A stretch of DNA of 16,878 bases from JBJXDT01 sp046153505 (GTDB lineage: Bacteria; Pseudomonadota; Gammaproteobacteria; Burkholderiales; Methylophilaceae), in the NCBI GenBank assembly GCA_046153505.1, contig JBJXDT010000061.1, forward strand, positions 1-16,878. The letters run 5' to 3'. The notes beneath the pieces are model-generated. The model did not search any database. It had not been told where the DNA came from and saw nothing but the letters and a program-made list of their open reading frames with translations. A program made the position numbers and the translations under genes. Of this stretch, positions 7,426 through 15,694 are shown one piece after another (the first letter of the stretch is position 1; each line of letters opens with the position of its first letter).

Positions 7426-7563
7426 TTACTTTTCGTCAAAAGGCAAATTGGCAGCTTCTTTAAATGCAGCAGTATTGCGATTGCGCCATGCCCAGACCAC
7501 AATGCCCACAAAAAGTAAAAAACTGAATACAGTAGCTACAATGCGAAGAGTATTAATATCCAT
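7426..7563 (-). CDS. ccoQ: cbb3-type cytochrome c oxidase subunit IV, CcoQ/FixQ
   Basis: A 45-residue protein starting MDINTLRIVATVFSFLLF, with one membrane helix to about residue 27. It continues WAWRNRN and ends in an acidic or polar tail, ANLPFDEK. Size, single helix, the tryptophan/arginine membrane border and position between ccoO and ccoP identify CcoQ, which stabilises the interaction of CcoP with the CcoNO core. GGGG eight bases before the ATG serves as ribosome-binding site. It begins 11 bases after the ccoO stop and ends 28 bases before ccoP. The sequence itself is weakly conserved in this family, so the call rests strongly on place and shape. Confidence 0.9.
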   Translation of the reverse strand: MDINTLRIVATVFSFLLFVGIVVWAWRNRNTAAFKEAANLPFDEK

Positions 7564-7574
7564 GTTTAAACCCC

Positions 7575-8201
7575 TTATTTAAGAATCAGGCCAAGACCTT
7601 GCAAATAAGCAATCAAAGCGTCTTGTTCTGTATTACCTTTAACATCATCTGCCGCAGTTGCGATTTGGGCGTCCGTATAAGGCACCCCAACTTTGCGTAG
7701 GGCGTTCATATGCGCGGGTAATGACTCAAAATCAACCTGCGTTTTTTCCAACCATGGGTAGGCAGGCATAATAGATTCGGGGACAACATCGCGTGGGTTA
7801 TTTAAATGAATGCGGTGCCAATCATCACTATATTTGCCGCCAACGCGCGCTAAATCTGGCCCTGTACGTTTGCTACCCCACTGAAAAGGGTGATCAAAAA
7901 CAGACTCACCTGCTACCGAGTAGTGTCCATATCGCAATGTTTCTGAGCGTAATGGGCGGATCATTTGAGAATGGCAATTGTAGCAACCTTCACGAATATA
8001 AATATCTCGCCCAGCTAGTTGTATTGCGCTGTATGGCTTTAAGCCGCGAATCGGTTCTGTAGTAGATTTTTGAAAAAATAAAGGCACTATCTCTACTAAT
8101 CCACCAATTGCAACCACTAACAAAATTAGCACAATCATCAAGAAATTATTAGTCTCGATCTTTTCATGACTGAAACCACTGCTTGCATTATGTTCTGACA
8201 T
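7575..8201 (-). CDS. ccoO: cbb3-type cytochrome c oxidase subunit II (monohaem cytochrome c)
   Basis: A 208-residue membrane-anchored cytochrome c. One N-terminal helix (about residues 20-44) precedes a periplasmic domain with one haem site, EGCYNCHSQMIRPLRSE (C73, C76, H77). A distal methionine, M145, lies in SIMPAYPW. It relays electrons from CcoP to the haem b of CcoN. The open frame extends to 8261 into ccoN, but ATG 8201 has AGGA about 8 bases upstream and starts the typical short N-terminus. That start lies 13 bases after the ccoN stop. The residues RVGGKYSDDWHRIHLNNPR are typical of CcoO/FixO. Confidence 0.96.
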   Translation of the reverse strand: MSEHNASSGFSHEKIETNNFLMIVLILLVVAIGGLVEIVPLFFQKSTTEPIRGLKPYSAIQLAGRDIYIREGCYNCHSQMIRPLRSETLRYGHYSVAGESVFDHPFQWGSKRTGPDLARVGGKYSDDWHRIHLNNPRDVVPESIMPAYPWLEKTQVDFESLPAHMNALRKVGVPYTDAQIATAADDVKGNTEQDALIAYLQGLGLILK

Positions 8202-8214
8202 TATATTTTCCTTA

Positions 8215-9648
8215 TTAGCTAGCAACAGCATTAGGTATGTTGAGTGAAACCGCTTTGCCACTCGTTGCTGTTTTAATCACATTCCAAAGCATAATTAACA
8301 TTCCGCTGAGATATAGCAAACCACCCAGCAAGCGCACAATGTAGTAAGGGTGTTTGGCTTTCATGCTTTCTACAAAGGTGTAAGTTAAGGTGCCATCCAA
8401 ATTAATGGCGCGCCACATTAAGCCTTCCATGACACCTGCAATCCAAAGCGCTGTGATGTAAAGAACAATGCCTACTGTGGCTAACCAAAAATGCAACTCT
8501 ATTGCTTTCATGCTGTGCATTTGTTTTTGCCCAAACAGGCGTGGAATCATGAAATAAATTGCCCCCATTGAAACCAACCCAACCCAACCAAGTGCGCCAG
8601 AATGTACATGGCCAATTGTCCAATCGGTATAGTGTGAAAGTGAGTTCACTGTTTTAATCGCCATCATTGGACCTTCAAAAGTGCTCATGCCGTAAAATGA
8701 AAGCGATACAATCATGAAGCGTAAGATAGGGTCTGAGCGTAATTTATGCCATGCACCTGTCATCGTCATCAAGCCGTTAATCATGCCGCCCCAGCTGGGC
8801 GCTAACAATATGAGGGAGAACACCATGCCTAGTGATTGTGCCCAATCAGGTAAAGCGGTGTAGTGAAGGTGATGAGGGCCAGCCCACATATAAGTAAAAA
8901 TTAAGGCCCAAAAGTGCACAATAGATAAACTGTAGGAATACACTGGGCGCTCAGCTTGCTTTGGCACAAAGTAATACATAATGCCCAAAAACCCTGCTGT
9001 TAAGAAAAAACCTACTGCATTATGACCATACCACCACTGCACCATGGCATCTTGAACACCAGCATACGCAGAATAAGACTTCATAAAACCTGCAGGTATT
9101 TCAGCACTATTTACAACATGCAACAAAGCTACAGCGATGATAAAAGCACCAAAAAACCAATTTGCCACATAGATATGTTTTATCTTGCGTTGCGCAATAG
9201 TGCCAAAAAACACGACGGCATATGAAACCCAAACTAGTGTGATGAGAATATCAATAGGCCATTCAAGCTCAGCATACTCTTTACCCGTGGTGTAGCCTAA
9301 GGGTAAAGAAATAGCGGCGGCAATAATCACTGCCTGCCAGCCCCAAAAAGTAAAGCTGGCGAGTCTGCCGCAAAACAGTCTTGTTTGACATGTTCGCTGA
9401 ACCACATAATACGAGGTTGCAAACAAAGTGCATCCACCAAATGCAAAAATTACCGCATTGGTATGTAATGGACGCAATCGACCAAAACTTGTCCATGGTA
9501 AGCCCAAATTAAGTTCTGGCCATACAAGTTGTGCGGCAATAATTACGCCAACCAACATGCCTACCACACCCCAAACCACCGCCATAATCGAAAATTGCCT
9601 AACTACGCCATCGTTGTAACTTTCCTCTAATGTATTTATCGCTTTCAT
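8215..9648 (-). CDS. ccoN: cbb3-type cytochrome c oxidase subunit I (catalytic)
   Basis: The 477-residue, twelve-helix catalytic subunit that reduces oxygen to water at a haem b3-CuB centre and pumps protons; cbb3 enzymes have very high oxygen affinity. Each catalytic residue lies two positions after its counterpart in the Pseudomonas stutzeri structure: H62 and H349 for low-spin haem b, H347 for haem b3, H209, H259 and H260 for CuB, and Y253 as the tyrosine cross-linked to H209. These sit in LRPLHTNAV, WYGHNAV, TYMWAGPHH and IGHVHSGALGW. AGGAGG (9653-9658) lies four bases before the ATG. It heads the ccoNOQPGH operon and is driven by an FNR box overlapping the end of ccoS. Confidence 0.98.
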   Translation of the reverse strand: MKAINTLEESYNDGVVRQFSIMAVVWGVVGMLVGVIIAAQLVWPELNLGLPWTSFGRLRPLHTNAVIFAFGGCTLFATSYYVVQRTCQTRLFCGRLASFTFWGWQAVIIAAAISLPLGYTTGKEYAELEWPIDILITLVWVSYAVVFFGTIAQRKIKHIYVANWFFGAFIIAVALLHVVNSAEIPAGFMKSYSAYAGVQDAMVQWWYGHNAVGFFLTAGFLGIMYYFVPKQAERPVYSYSLSIVHFWALIFTYMWAGPHHLHYTALPDWAQSLGMVFSLILLAPSWGGMINGLMTMTGAWHKLRSDPILRFMIVSLSFYGMSTFEGPMMAIKTVNSLSHYTDWTIGHVHSGALGWVGLVSMGAIYFMIPRLFGQKQMHSMKAIELHFWLATVGIVLYITALWIAGVMEGLMWRAINLDGTLTYTFVESMKAKHPYYIVRLLGGLLYLSGMLIMLWNVIKTATSGKAVSLNIPNAVAS

Positions 9649-9716
9649 TTAGCCTCCTATTGAATTCATATTTATTTATTGCGATAACTTAAACAGCCAC
9701 TTAGTAACTAGCTTTT

Positions 9717-9758
9717 AGTTTGCTTGATTTTTGATATTGGCGATTTGATTCAAATCAA
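9717..9758 (-). promoter_or_regulatory. FNR box and -10 of the ccoN promoter
   Basis: A perfect FNR box, TTGAT-N4-ATCAA, lies at 9745-9758 and overlaps the ccoS stop codon (9755-9757). Reading toward ccoN, a 22-base gap leads to CAAACT (9722-9717), at the same distance as in the hemN, ompW and ccoI promoters. Predicted transcription starts near 9710, leaving a 62-base leader. The -10 is a weak consensus match, which suits a promoter dependent on its activator. Confidence 0.75.
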
Positions 9759-9892
9759 TCTTCGTGCAAAATTCGCTCGCCCTCAGCTTCTACATTTTCA
9801 AACTGACCTGAATAAATTGCCCACCAAAGGCCACCCAATATGGCAAGCACCAACATGACAGAAAGTGGAACCAACAAAAATAAAATATCCAT
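9755..9892 (-). CDS. ccoS: cbb3 oxidase assembly protein CcoS
   Basis: A 45-residue protein. It starts MDILFLLVPLSVMLVLAI, continues GGLWWAIYSGQFENVE and ends in ERILHED. One membrane helix, the F/LWWA motif, and the DD/EN-type segment after SGQF are the CcoS signature. CcoS is needed to insert the metal cofactors into CcoN. Its ATG (9892-9890) shares one base with the TAA of ccoI (9894-9892), a TAATG junction that implies translational coupling. The frame is open to 9991 inside ccoI, but that extension is unlike the family. The FNR box for ccoN lies across its stop codon. Confidence 0.93.
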   Translation of the reverse strand: MDILFLLVPLSVMLVLAILGGLWWAIYSGQFENVEAEGERILHED

Positions 9893-12153
9893 TAAGTTGT
9901 TTGCCTTAGATATGGTGCACTGCGAGATAAACGCAGTGCATTTAAAATCACCATCAGTGAACTGATTGCCATGCCCAACCCCGCAAGCCATGCGGGCAAA
10001 TAACCCAACACTGCAAGTGGCACGCAGATGGCGTTATATGCCGCTGCCCAAATTAAATTCTGCTTAACAATACGCATCGTTTTACGCGCATGAAGAATCA
10101 GCATTGGCAGGAGTATTAATTGCCCGCCTTGCACAACAAAATCGCTTTGTGCCTGCGTTAATGGCATTGCTTGCCCCATGGCTATAGATACGTTTGCGCC
10201 AGCCAAGATTGGACCATCATTTAAACCGTCGCCAACCATCACCACTTCATTACTTTCGCTTTGTCGTTTTTGCATATTGGCTAATTTATCTTGAGGAGTG
10301 CATTCTGTTTGTATATCTTCAATACCCAAGACTTTAGCTACTCGTTGCGCTGCGTTAAATTTATCACCTGTAAGCATTGCAACTTTAAAACCTTGTGCGA
10401 CTAATATTTGTATTGTGGTTTGAGCGTCTTCTCGAATTTCTTCGGCTAATGTAAAGGTTGCCAATAAACCTACTCGGTTTGCCATGAACAGTTGCATGTC
10501 ATCTGATTTGGGCGCCTCTACTCCACAATGTTTAGCAGATCCAACTTTTACTTGACCCAAGCAGGTGTCTGCCACTAAGCCAGCACCTAATATTTCCTTT
10601 ACATTAAAGACCTCAATATAAGGTTGGGTACATGCATTCACCAAAGCGCGTGAAATTGGGTGTAAAGAATGTTGAGCAATCGATGCAGCCAACTTTAGTG
10701 CCTCTTGAGAATTGAAATCTTTAGTGGTATCGATACTTACAATTTTTATTTGATTGCTCGTGAGGGTGCCGGTTTTATCAAAAATAATAGTGTTTGCATG
10801 AGCAAGCGCTTCCAAAGCCTGTAAACGCCTAACTAAGATGCCGTTACGCGCCAATGCACCTGCGCTGGCAAGCATTGCTGCAGGCGTGGCTAAGGATAGT
10901 GCGCATGGACAAGTGACAATTAACACCGCGACTGCCGCCATTAACGCTTTGTTATGGTCGGTGTGCCAAAATAGCAAAGCTGCTCCAAAGGCGGCAACTA
11001 ATACAAACAACAAAAATGGCTTTGCAATTCTATCTGCCAATAATGCCAAGCGCGGTTTATCAACAGCCACGCGTTCCATCAATGCAATAATTTGCGCATA
11101 CTGTGTGGATTCACCTATTTTTTCTACTTGCATATTTACAGTAGAAGAAAGGTTATGGCTACCCGCTATTACATAATCGCCCAGTCCCTTAGTTACTGGA
11201 CGAGATTCACCTGTTAGGAGTGCTTCATCTGCCTTTGTCCCCCCATATGTAATTTTGCCGTCGGCAGGAAACGCCTCGCCAGCGAAGACGCGAAGCACAT
11301 TACCCACTTTTACGTTTCGCACGCTGATACGAGTAAAACTGCCATCTACATTTTGTCGTTCAACACTACTTGGCAAGTGTCGCATCAGCGCCTCTAGTGA
11401 TCCAGCGGTGCGATCACGCATTCTTGCCTCTAACCAGCGCCCAATAAGTAAAAAGAATACAAACATGGTGAGAGAGTCATAATAAACTTCGCGCCCCCAC
11501 CAGCTGCTTGGTTGAAATGTGACGGCAGAACTAACTACAAAAGTAATTAAAATACCCAGCGCCACAGGAAAATCCATACTGACGCGTTTTTGTTTTATGT
11601 CTTTTATCGCATTTGAAAAAAATGGACCACTAGAAAATAACAACACAGGTAGCGTAAGTACCCACGACGCCCAACGCATCAAATCTACGGTGTTCTGGGT
11701 AATCTCACCGATTTTTGCCACATATGCGGGGTAACCATACATCATCACCTGCATCATGCAAAATCCTGCAACTAGTAAGCGCCATAGCAATAAGCGCTGT
11801 TCCTTGCTATGTAAATCATTTTTACCAGATTGAGGAAATGTCTGATAGCCTGCATCGTTAATCGCGCACATCCATTCTGAGGGTTTAGTTTTGTTCTCTT
11901 CCCACACAACAATTGCGCGACCACTGCTGGCGTTTACTTCCGTACTCACTACCCCACTAATGGCTTTAAGTGCTTTTTCAACTGCAAAGCCACATGCGGC
12001 GCAATGCATACCTTCGATTGCAACACGCGATTCCCACAAGCCAGATTTTTTTTCACTAAATGCTGACCATTCAGCTGCATCATCCAGCGCAAACCAGCGC
12101 TGTTTTTGCACATTAACTTTTGAAATTTGGGGTAAAGATTCTGTCACTTGCAT
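9892..12153 (-). CDS. ccoI: Copper-translocating P1B-type ATPase for cbb3 oxidase (CcoI/FixI)
   Basis: A 753-residue heavy-metal ATPase that exports Cu(I) from the cytoplasm toward cbb3 assembly rather than for detoxification. One HMA domain carries GMHCAACG (C51, C54). Other marks are the actuator TGES (314-317), the membrane metal site CPC (415-417), the phosphorylated D459 in DKTGT, HP at 498-499 and GDGLND (641-646). Many CcoI proteins have a further N-terminal cysteine-rich segment; here the first 40 residues have none. The frame is open upstream to a TTG at 12201 and an ATG at 12198, but those codons lie inside an FNR box. I prefer ATG 12153, which coincides with the predicted transcription start. 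No ribosome-binding site is visible. Confidence 0.92.
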   Translation of the reverse strand: MQVTESLPQISKVNVQKQRWFALDDAAEWSAFSEKKSGLWESRVAIEGMHCAACGFAVEKALKAISGVVSTEVNASSGRAIVVWEENKTKPSEWMCAINDAGYQTFPQSGKNDLHSKEQRLLLWRLLVAGFCMMQVMMYGYPAYVAKIGEITQNTVDLMRWASWVLTLPVLLFSSGPFFSNAIKDIKQKRVSMDFPVALGILITFVVSSAVTFQPSSWWGREVYYDSLTMFVFFLLIGRWLEARMRDRTAGSLEALMRHLPSSVERQNVDGSFTRISVRNVKVGNVLRVFAGEAFPADGKITYGGTKADEALLTGESRPVTKGLGDYVIAGSHNLSSTVNMQVEKIGESTQYAQIIALMERVAVDKPRLALLADRIAKPFLLFVLVAAFGAALLFWHTDHNKALMAAVAVLIVTCPCALSLATPAAMLASAGALARNGILVRRLQALEALAHANTIIFDKTGTLTSNQIKIVSIDTTKDFNSQEALKLAASIAQHSLHPISRALVNACTQPYIEVFNVKEILGAGLVADTCLGQVKVGSAKHCGVEAPKSDDMQLFMANRVGLLATFTLAEEIREDAQTTIQILVAQGFKVAMLTGDKFNAAQRVAKVLGIEDIQTECTPQDKLANMQKRQSESNEVVMVGDGLNDGPILAGANVSIAMGQAMPLTQAQSDFVVQGGQLILLPMLILHARKTMRIVKQNLIWAAAYNAICVPLAVLGYLPAWLAGLGMAISSLMVILNALRLSRSAPYLRQTT

Positions 12154-12159
12154 TAGGCA

Positions 12160-12201
12160 AGTGTAATGCGATTGTGAATACTTTAATTTGACATACATCA
12201 A
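12160..12201 (-). promoter_or_regulatory. Near-perfect FNR box and -10 of the ccoI promoter
   Basis: Reading toward ccoI, TTGAT-GTAT-GTCAA (12201-12188) matches the FNR consensus in nine of ten defined bases. A 22-base gap then leads to TACACT (12165-12160), a 4/6 match to the -10 consensus. The geometry equals that of the three perfect boxes. Predicted transcription starts at about 12153, which is the A of the preferred ccoI ATG, so the mRNA may have almost no leader. Confidence 0.65.
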
Positions 12202-12415
12202 GCCTAGTTAATTTAGCTTAAATGGCTGAAATTGCGTTAGGGTTTAATCGGTAGTATTTAATAATTACCATATAAAACGCCAGCTAATCAGTAGAATAAT
12301 ATTTGCTAGATCAAGCCATACTAGGGGTAGTCTATTGGATTGATGTAAGTATTTTTAAAGAGTTACGACTGATACAAGTAGTCTATAACTTAACCAAAGT
12401 TTGAAAGGGTTCTTG
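12202..12415. other. Divergent intergenic region between ccoI and the glutamate-synthase-like gene
   Basis: No gene is seen in these 214 bases. A 9-base direct repeat, GTAGTCTAT, occurs at 12327-12335 and 12378-12386, 51 bases (about five helical turns) apart. A TATAAC hexamer at 12384-12389 could be a -10 for the plus-strand gene, but no good -35 is visible. AAAGGG at 12404-12409 is the ribosome-binding site of the next gene. Confidence 0.35.
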
Positions 12416-13972
12416 ATGGAGCATTTACCTGCATTTGTATTTAACACTATTGAGGTATTAGTCTATCTATTTATTTTTATCGCTGGGTTATTTTTTGCGA
12501 CAATTTTGATTATTTATCTCATTGATCGATTTCAAACCAAAAGCACATTAAGACGTAACTACCCGGTTCTAGCAAGGTTTAGGTATTTGTTTGAGCATAT
12601 GGGAGAGTTTTTTAGACAGTATTTCTTTGCCCAAGATCGTGAAGAAATGCCTTTTAATCGGGCTGAACGTTCATGGGTATATCGTGCGTCTAAAAATGTC
12701 GATAGCACTGTCGCTTTTGGGTCGTCTCGCGTGCTTACAAATCCTGGCACAGTATTCTTTGTAAACTGTCCTTTTCCAACGTTAGAAGAGGACAATGTAG
12801 AACCTTCAGCAGTCACTATTGGCCCATACTGCAGGCAGCCATATACTACAAAATCAATTTTCAATATTTCTGGCATGAGCTACGGCGCTATTTCAATTCC
12901 TGCAGTTTTGGCGTTATCCAAAGGAGCAAAAATGGCGGGCATTTGGATGAACACTGGTGAAGGAGGATTATCACCTTACCATTTACAGGGCGGCGGTGAT
13001 ATCGTTTTTCAAATTGGCACGGCGAAATTTGGTGTGCGCAAAATTGATGGTGGGTTTGATGAACAAAAGCTCATTGAAATTTCAGCACATCCACAAGTTA
13101 AAATGTTTGAAATAAAGCTTAGTCAAGGCGCCAAACCTGGCAAAGGTGGCATTTTGCCAGGAGCGAAAGTGAATGAGGAAATTGCCTCCATTCGCGGGTT
13201 GGAAGTTGGTAAAGATGCACTTAGTCCGAACCGACATCCTGAAATTAACAGTGTAGATGATTTGTTAGATATGATTGACTATGTGAGAACTACAACTGGA
13301 AAGCCAGTTGGCTTTAAAACGGTTGTTGGCGCTATTGGATTTTTTGAGGACTTGTTTGTTAAGATAAATAAACGTGGGGTAAAAAGTGCGCCAGATTTTA
13401 TTACAATCGATAGTTCAGATGGTGGAAGTGGTGCTGCGCCTATGAGTTTAATTGATAACATGGGGTTGCCGCTGAAAGAAAGCCTACCATTTGTTGTCGA
13501 CAAACTAGTAGAGCATGGATTGCGAAACCGTATCAAAGTGTGTGCGAGCGGAAAACTTATTACGCCGGCAGAAGCAACTTGGGCTTTTTGTGCAGGTGCA
13601 GATTTTGTAAATTCAGCACGTGGGTTTATGTTTGCATTAGGCTGTGTGCAATCTCTACAATGCAATAAAAATACTTGTCCAACAGGCATTACTACCCACA
13701 ATAAAAAACTTCAATTTGGCTTAAACCCAGAAGACAAAGCTCTACGAGTCATGCAATATGCAAAAAATATGCAAAAAGAAATTGGCGTCATAGCACACTC
13801 TTGTGGTGTGTCAGAGCCGCGCCAGCTTAATCGTGAACACGCGCGCATAGTGCAAGCAAATGGCAGATCTGTGAGTATGCTGGACATTTATCCTGAATCA
13901 GAGTCGAATATTATCAAGCTAAAGAAAATTAAAAATGTAAGTACCAAATTAGCTAACACGAACTTAAAGTAG
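12416..13972 (+). CDS. Membrane-anchored FMN-binding glutamate-synthase-like protein
   Basis: A 518-residue protein. One N-terminal membrane helix (about residues 9-36) precedes a domain like the FMN/iron-sulfur synthase part of glutamate synthase. Typical segments are ISGMSYGAISIPAVLALSKG (151-170), NTGEGG (179-184), KPGKGGILPG (240-249) and IDSSDGGSGAAP (331-342). The [3Fe-4S] cysteines C410-x5-C416-x4-C421 precede PTGI. The amidotransferase domain of true GltB is absent, as in the YerD-type family, whose reaction is not established. ATG 12416 has AAAGGG six bases upstream; the frame is open to a TTG at 12401. It is followed closely by the acetolactate-synthase-like gene, probably one operon. 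The product could be a membrane-linked FMN oxidoreductase; the substrate is unknown. Confidence 0.88.
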   Translation: MEHLPAFVFNTIEVLVYLFIFIAGLFFATILIIYLIDRFQTKSTLRRNYPVLARFRYLFEHMGEFFRQYFFAQDREEMPFNRAERSWVYRASKNVDSTVAFGSSRVLTNPGTVFFVNCPFPTLEEDNVEPSAVTIGPYCRQPYTTKSIFNISGMSYGAISIPAVLALSKGAKMAGIWMNTGEGGLSPYHLQGGGDIVFQIGTAKFGVRKIDGGFDEQKLIEISAHPQVKMFEIKLSQGAKPGKGGILPGAKVNEEIASIRGLEVGKDALSPNRHPEINSVDDLLDMIDYVRTTTGKPVGFKTVVGAIGFFEDLFVKINKRGVKSAPDFITIDSSDGGSGAAPMSLIDNMGLPLKESLPFVVDKLVEHGLRNRIKVCASGKLITPAEATWAFCAGADFVNSARGFMFALGCVQSLQCNKNTCPTGITTHNKKLQFGLNPEDKALRVMQYAKNMQKEIGVIAHSCGVSEPRQLNREHARIVQANGRSVSMLDIYPESESNIIKLKKIKNVSTKLANTNLK

Positions 13973-14027
13973 CGACGAAAGAAAGCCAATCATGAGTACT
14001 TTGCCAAATCAAGAATCGGAAGCCAAA

Positions 14028-15677
14028 ATGAATGCCTCAGATTTGTTCGTAAAAGCGCTAGAAAACGAAGGTGTAGAAAGAATTTATGGTGTACCCGGGG
14101 AGGAGAATTTGGCTTTCTTAGAAGCGATGCGCAAATCTAAAATCAAACTCATTCTTACTCGGCACGAGCAGGGCGCAGCCTTTATGGCAGCCACCTATGG
14201 CAGATTAACAGGCAGGCCAGGGGTATGTCTTTCCACTTTAGGTCCTGGGGCTACCAATCTGGTGACTGGTGCTGCTTATGCGCAATTAGGCGGTTTTCCT
14301 CTCATTATGATTACAGGGCAAAAGCCTATCAAGCATAGCAAGCAGGGGCTTTTTCAAATTGTTGATGTGGTCAGCATGATGAAACCCATTACTAAATATG
14401 CAAAACAAATAGTGAATGTAGATATGATTCCATCAATGGTGCGTGAAGCTTTTCGACTTGCCATCGAAGAGCGACCAGGTGCTGCGCTGCTTGAGTTGCC
14501 AGAAGATATTGCCGAAGAGGTAGTAGAAGATAAAACTGCGCCAATATTTGATATTAGTAAACACCGTTACCCGCATGCTGACCGAGAGATTCTAGAGATT
14601 GCTGCGACGATGATAAGAGAAGCCAAGCGACCATTGTTGATGGTAGGTGCTGGTGCGAATCGTGCTCGTATCCGAAATGCATTGTCAGATTTTGTAGAGC
14701 GTACCGATATTCCCTATGCCACTACGCAAATGGGAAAAGGTGTGGTTCATGGACAAAATGAAAAATATCTAGGAACTGCAGCGTTATCGAGTGGCGACTA
14801 TATTCATTGCGCGATTGATCGGGCGGATTTAATTATCAATGTTGGACACGATGTTGTAGAAAAGCCCCCTTTCTTTATGGTTCATGGTGGGACTAAAGTG
14901 ATTCATATTAATTTCAAATCTGCACAGGTGGACAATGTTTATTTCCCACAACTAGAGGTGGTTGGCGACATAGCGACATCCGTGCAACGACTTGCTAATC
15001 GTGTAGAGAAAACTAAAAATCATGATTTTTCATACTATATGAAAGTGCGTGAACATGTTTTGCAGCACATTGAGGAAGGCAAAGATGACCCTAGTTTTCC
15101 GATGAAACCGCAACGCTTTGTGGCTGATGTTAGAAAAGCCATGCCAGAAGATGGCATAATTGCCTTAGATAATGGCGTGTATAAAGTCTGGTTTGCACGT
15201 AATTATAGAACTTGGCAGCCTAACACTATTTTGTTGGATAATGCCTTGGCCACGATGGGCGCGGGGCTGCCCTCGGCAATGGAGGCAGCAAGGCTTTTCC
15301 CCGAACGCAAAGTCATGGCAATTTGTGGGGATGGTGGCTTTATGATGAATAGCCAAGAGTTGGAAACTGCATTACGTCTAAAGCTTAATTTGCTTATATT
15401 AATTCTTAACGATAATTCGTTTGGGATGATACGCTGGAAACAATACGCAATGGGCTTGCAAGACTATGGCCTTGAATTTAATAACCCTGATTTTGTGATG
15501 TATGCCAATAGTTATGGTGCGAATGGGCATCGTGTTGCAAACGCTGAAAGTTTTATACCGCTGATTAAAAAATGTTTTGATGCTGGTGGTGTTCACCTCA
15601 TTGAGCTGCCTGTAGATTACTCTGAAAACAACAAAGTGCTTATCGATGAGCTTAGGGCAAGAGTGTGTATCGTATAG
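14028..15677 (+). CDS. Thiamine-diphosphate enzyme, acetolactate synthase large-subunit-like
   Basis: A 549-residue enzyme of the acetolactate synthase/pyruvate oxidase family. These enzymes decarboxylate pyruvate on ThDP and join it to a second keto acid. Seen are YGVPGEENL near residue 20, the catalytic glutamate E47 in TRHEQGAAFMAATYGR, LGPGATNLVTG, and the ThDP/Mg motif from GDGG (434-437) to LNDN (460-463). SFGMIRWKQ follows, as in acetolactate synthases. No regulatory small subunit (ilvN) is adjacent, which favours a catabolic or specialised enzyme over branched-chain amino acid synthesis. The frame is also open from ATG 13992. ATG 14028 is preferred because GGAAG lies five bases upstream and homologues start M-x-ASDLFVKALE. 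The actual substrate is not shown by sequence. Confidence 0.88.
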   Translation: MNASDLFVKALENEGVERIYGVPGEENLAFLEAMRKSKIKLILTRHEQGAAFMAATYGRLTGRPGVCLSTLGPGATNLVTGAAYAQLGGFPLIMITGQKPIKHSKQGLFQIVDVVSMMKPITKYAKQIVNVDMIPSMVREAFRLAIEERPGAALLELPEDIAEEVVEDKTAPIFDISKHRYPHADREILEIAATMIREAKRPLLMVGAGANRARIRNALSDFVERTDIPYATTQMGKGVVHGQNEKYLGTAALSSGDYIHCAIDRADLIINVGHDVVEKPPFFMVHGGTKVIHINFKSAQVDNVYFPQLEVVGDIATSVQRLANRVEKTKNHDFSYYMKVREHVLQHIEEGKDDPSFPMKPQRFVADVRKAMPEDGIIALDNGVYKVWFARNYRTWQPNTILLDNALATMGAGLPSAMEAARLFPERKVMAICGDGGFMMNSQELETALRLKLNLLILILNDNSFGMIRWKQYAMGLQDYGLEFNNPDFVMYANSYGANGHRVANAESFIPLIKKCFDAGGVHLIELPVDYSENNKVLIDELRARVCIV

Positions 15678-15694
15678 ATATTCTGGAATTTAGT

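Noticed and set aside
8202..8261. N-terminal extension of ccoO
   Set aside because: It overlaps the end of ccoN. A ribosome-binding site and the usual CcoO start point to 8201.
9893..9991. N-terminal extension of ccoS
   Set aside because: The added residues are polar, unlike CcoS, and are the shadow of ccoI in another frame; the TAATG junction marks the true start.
12301..12314. Possible second FNR box near ccoI (TTGCTAGATCAA)
   Set aside because: Only one half-site (ATCAA) fits; the other half is two bases too close and lacks the AT of TTGAT.
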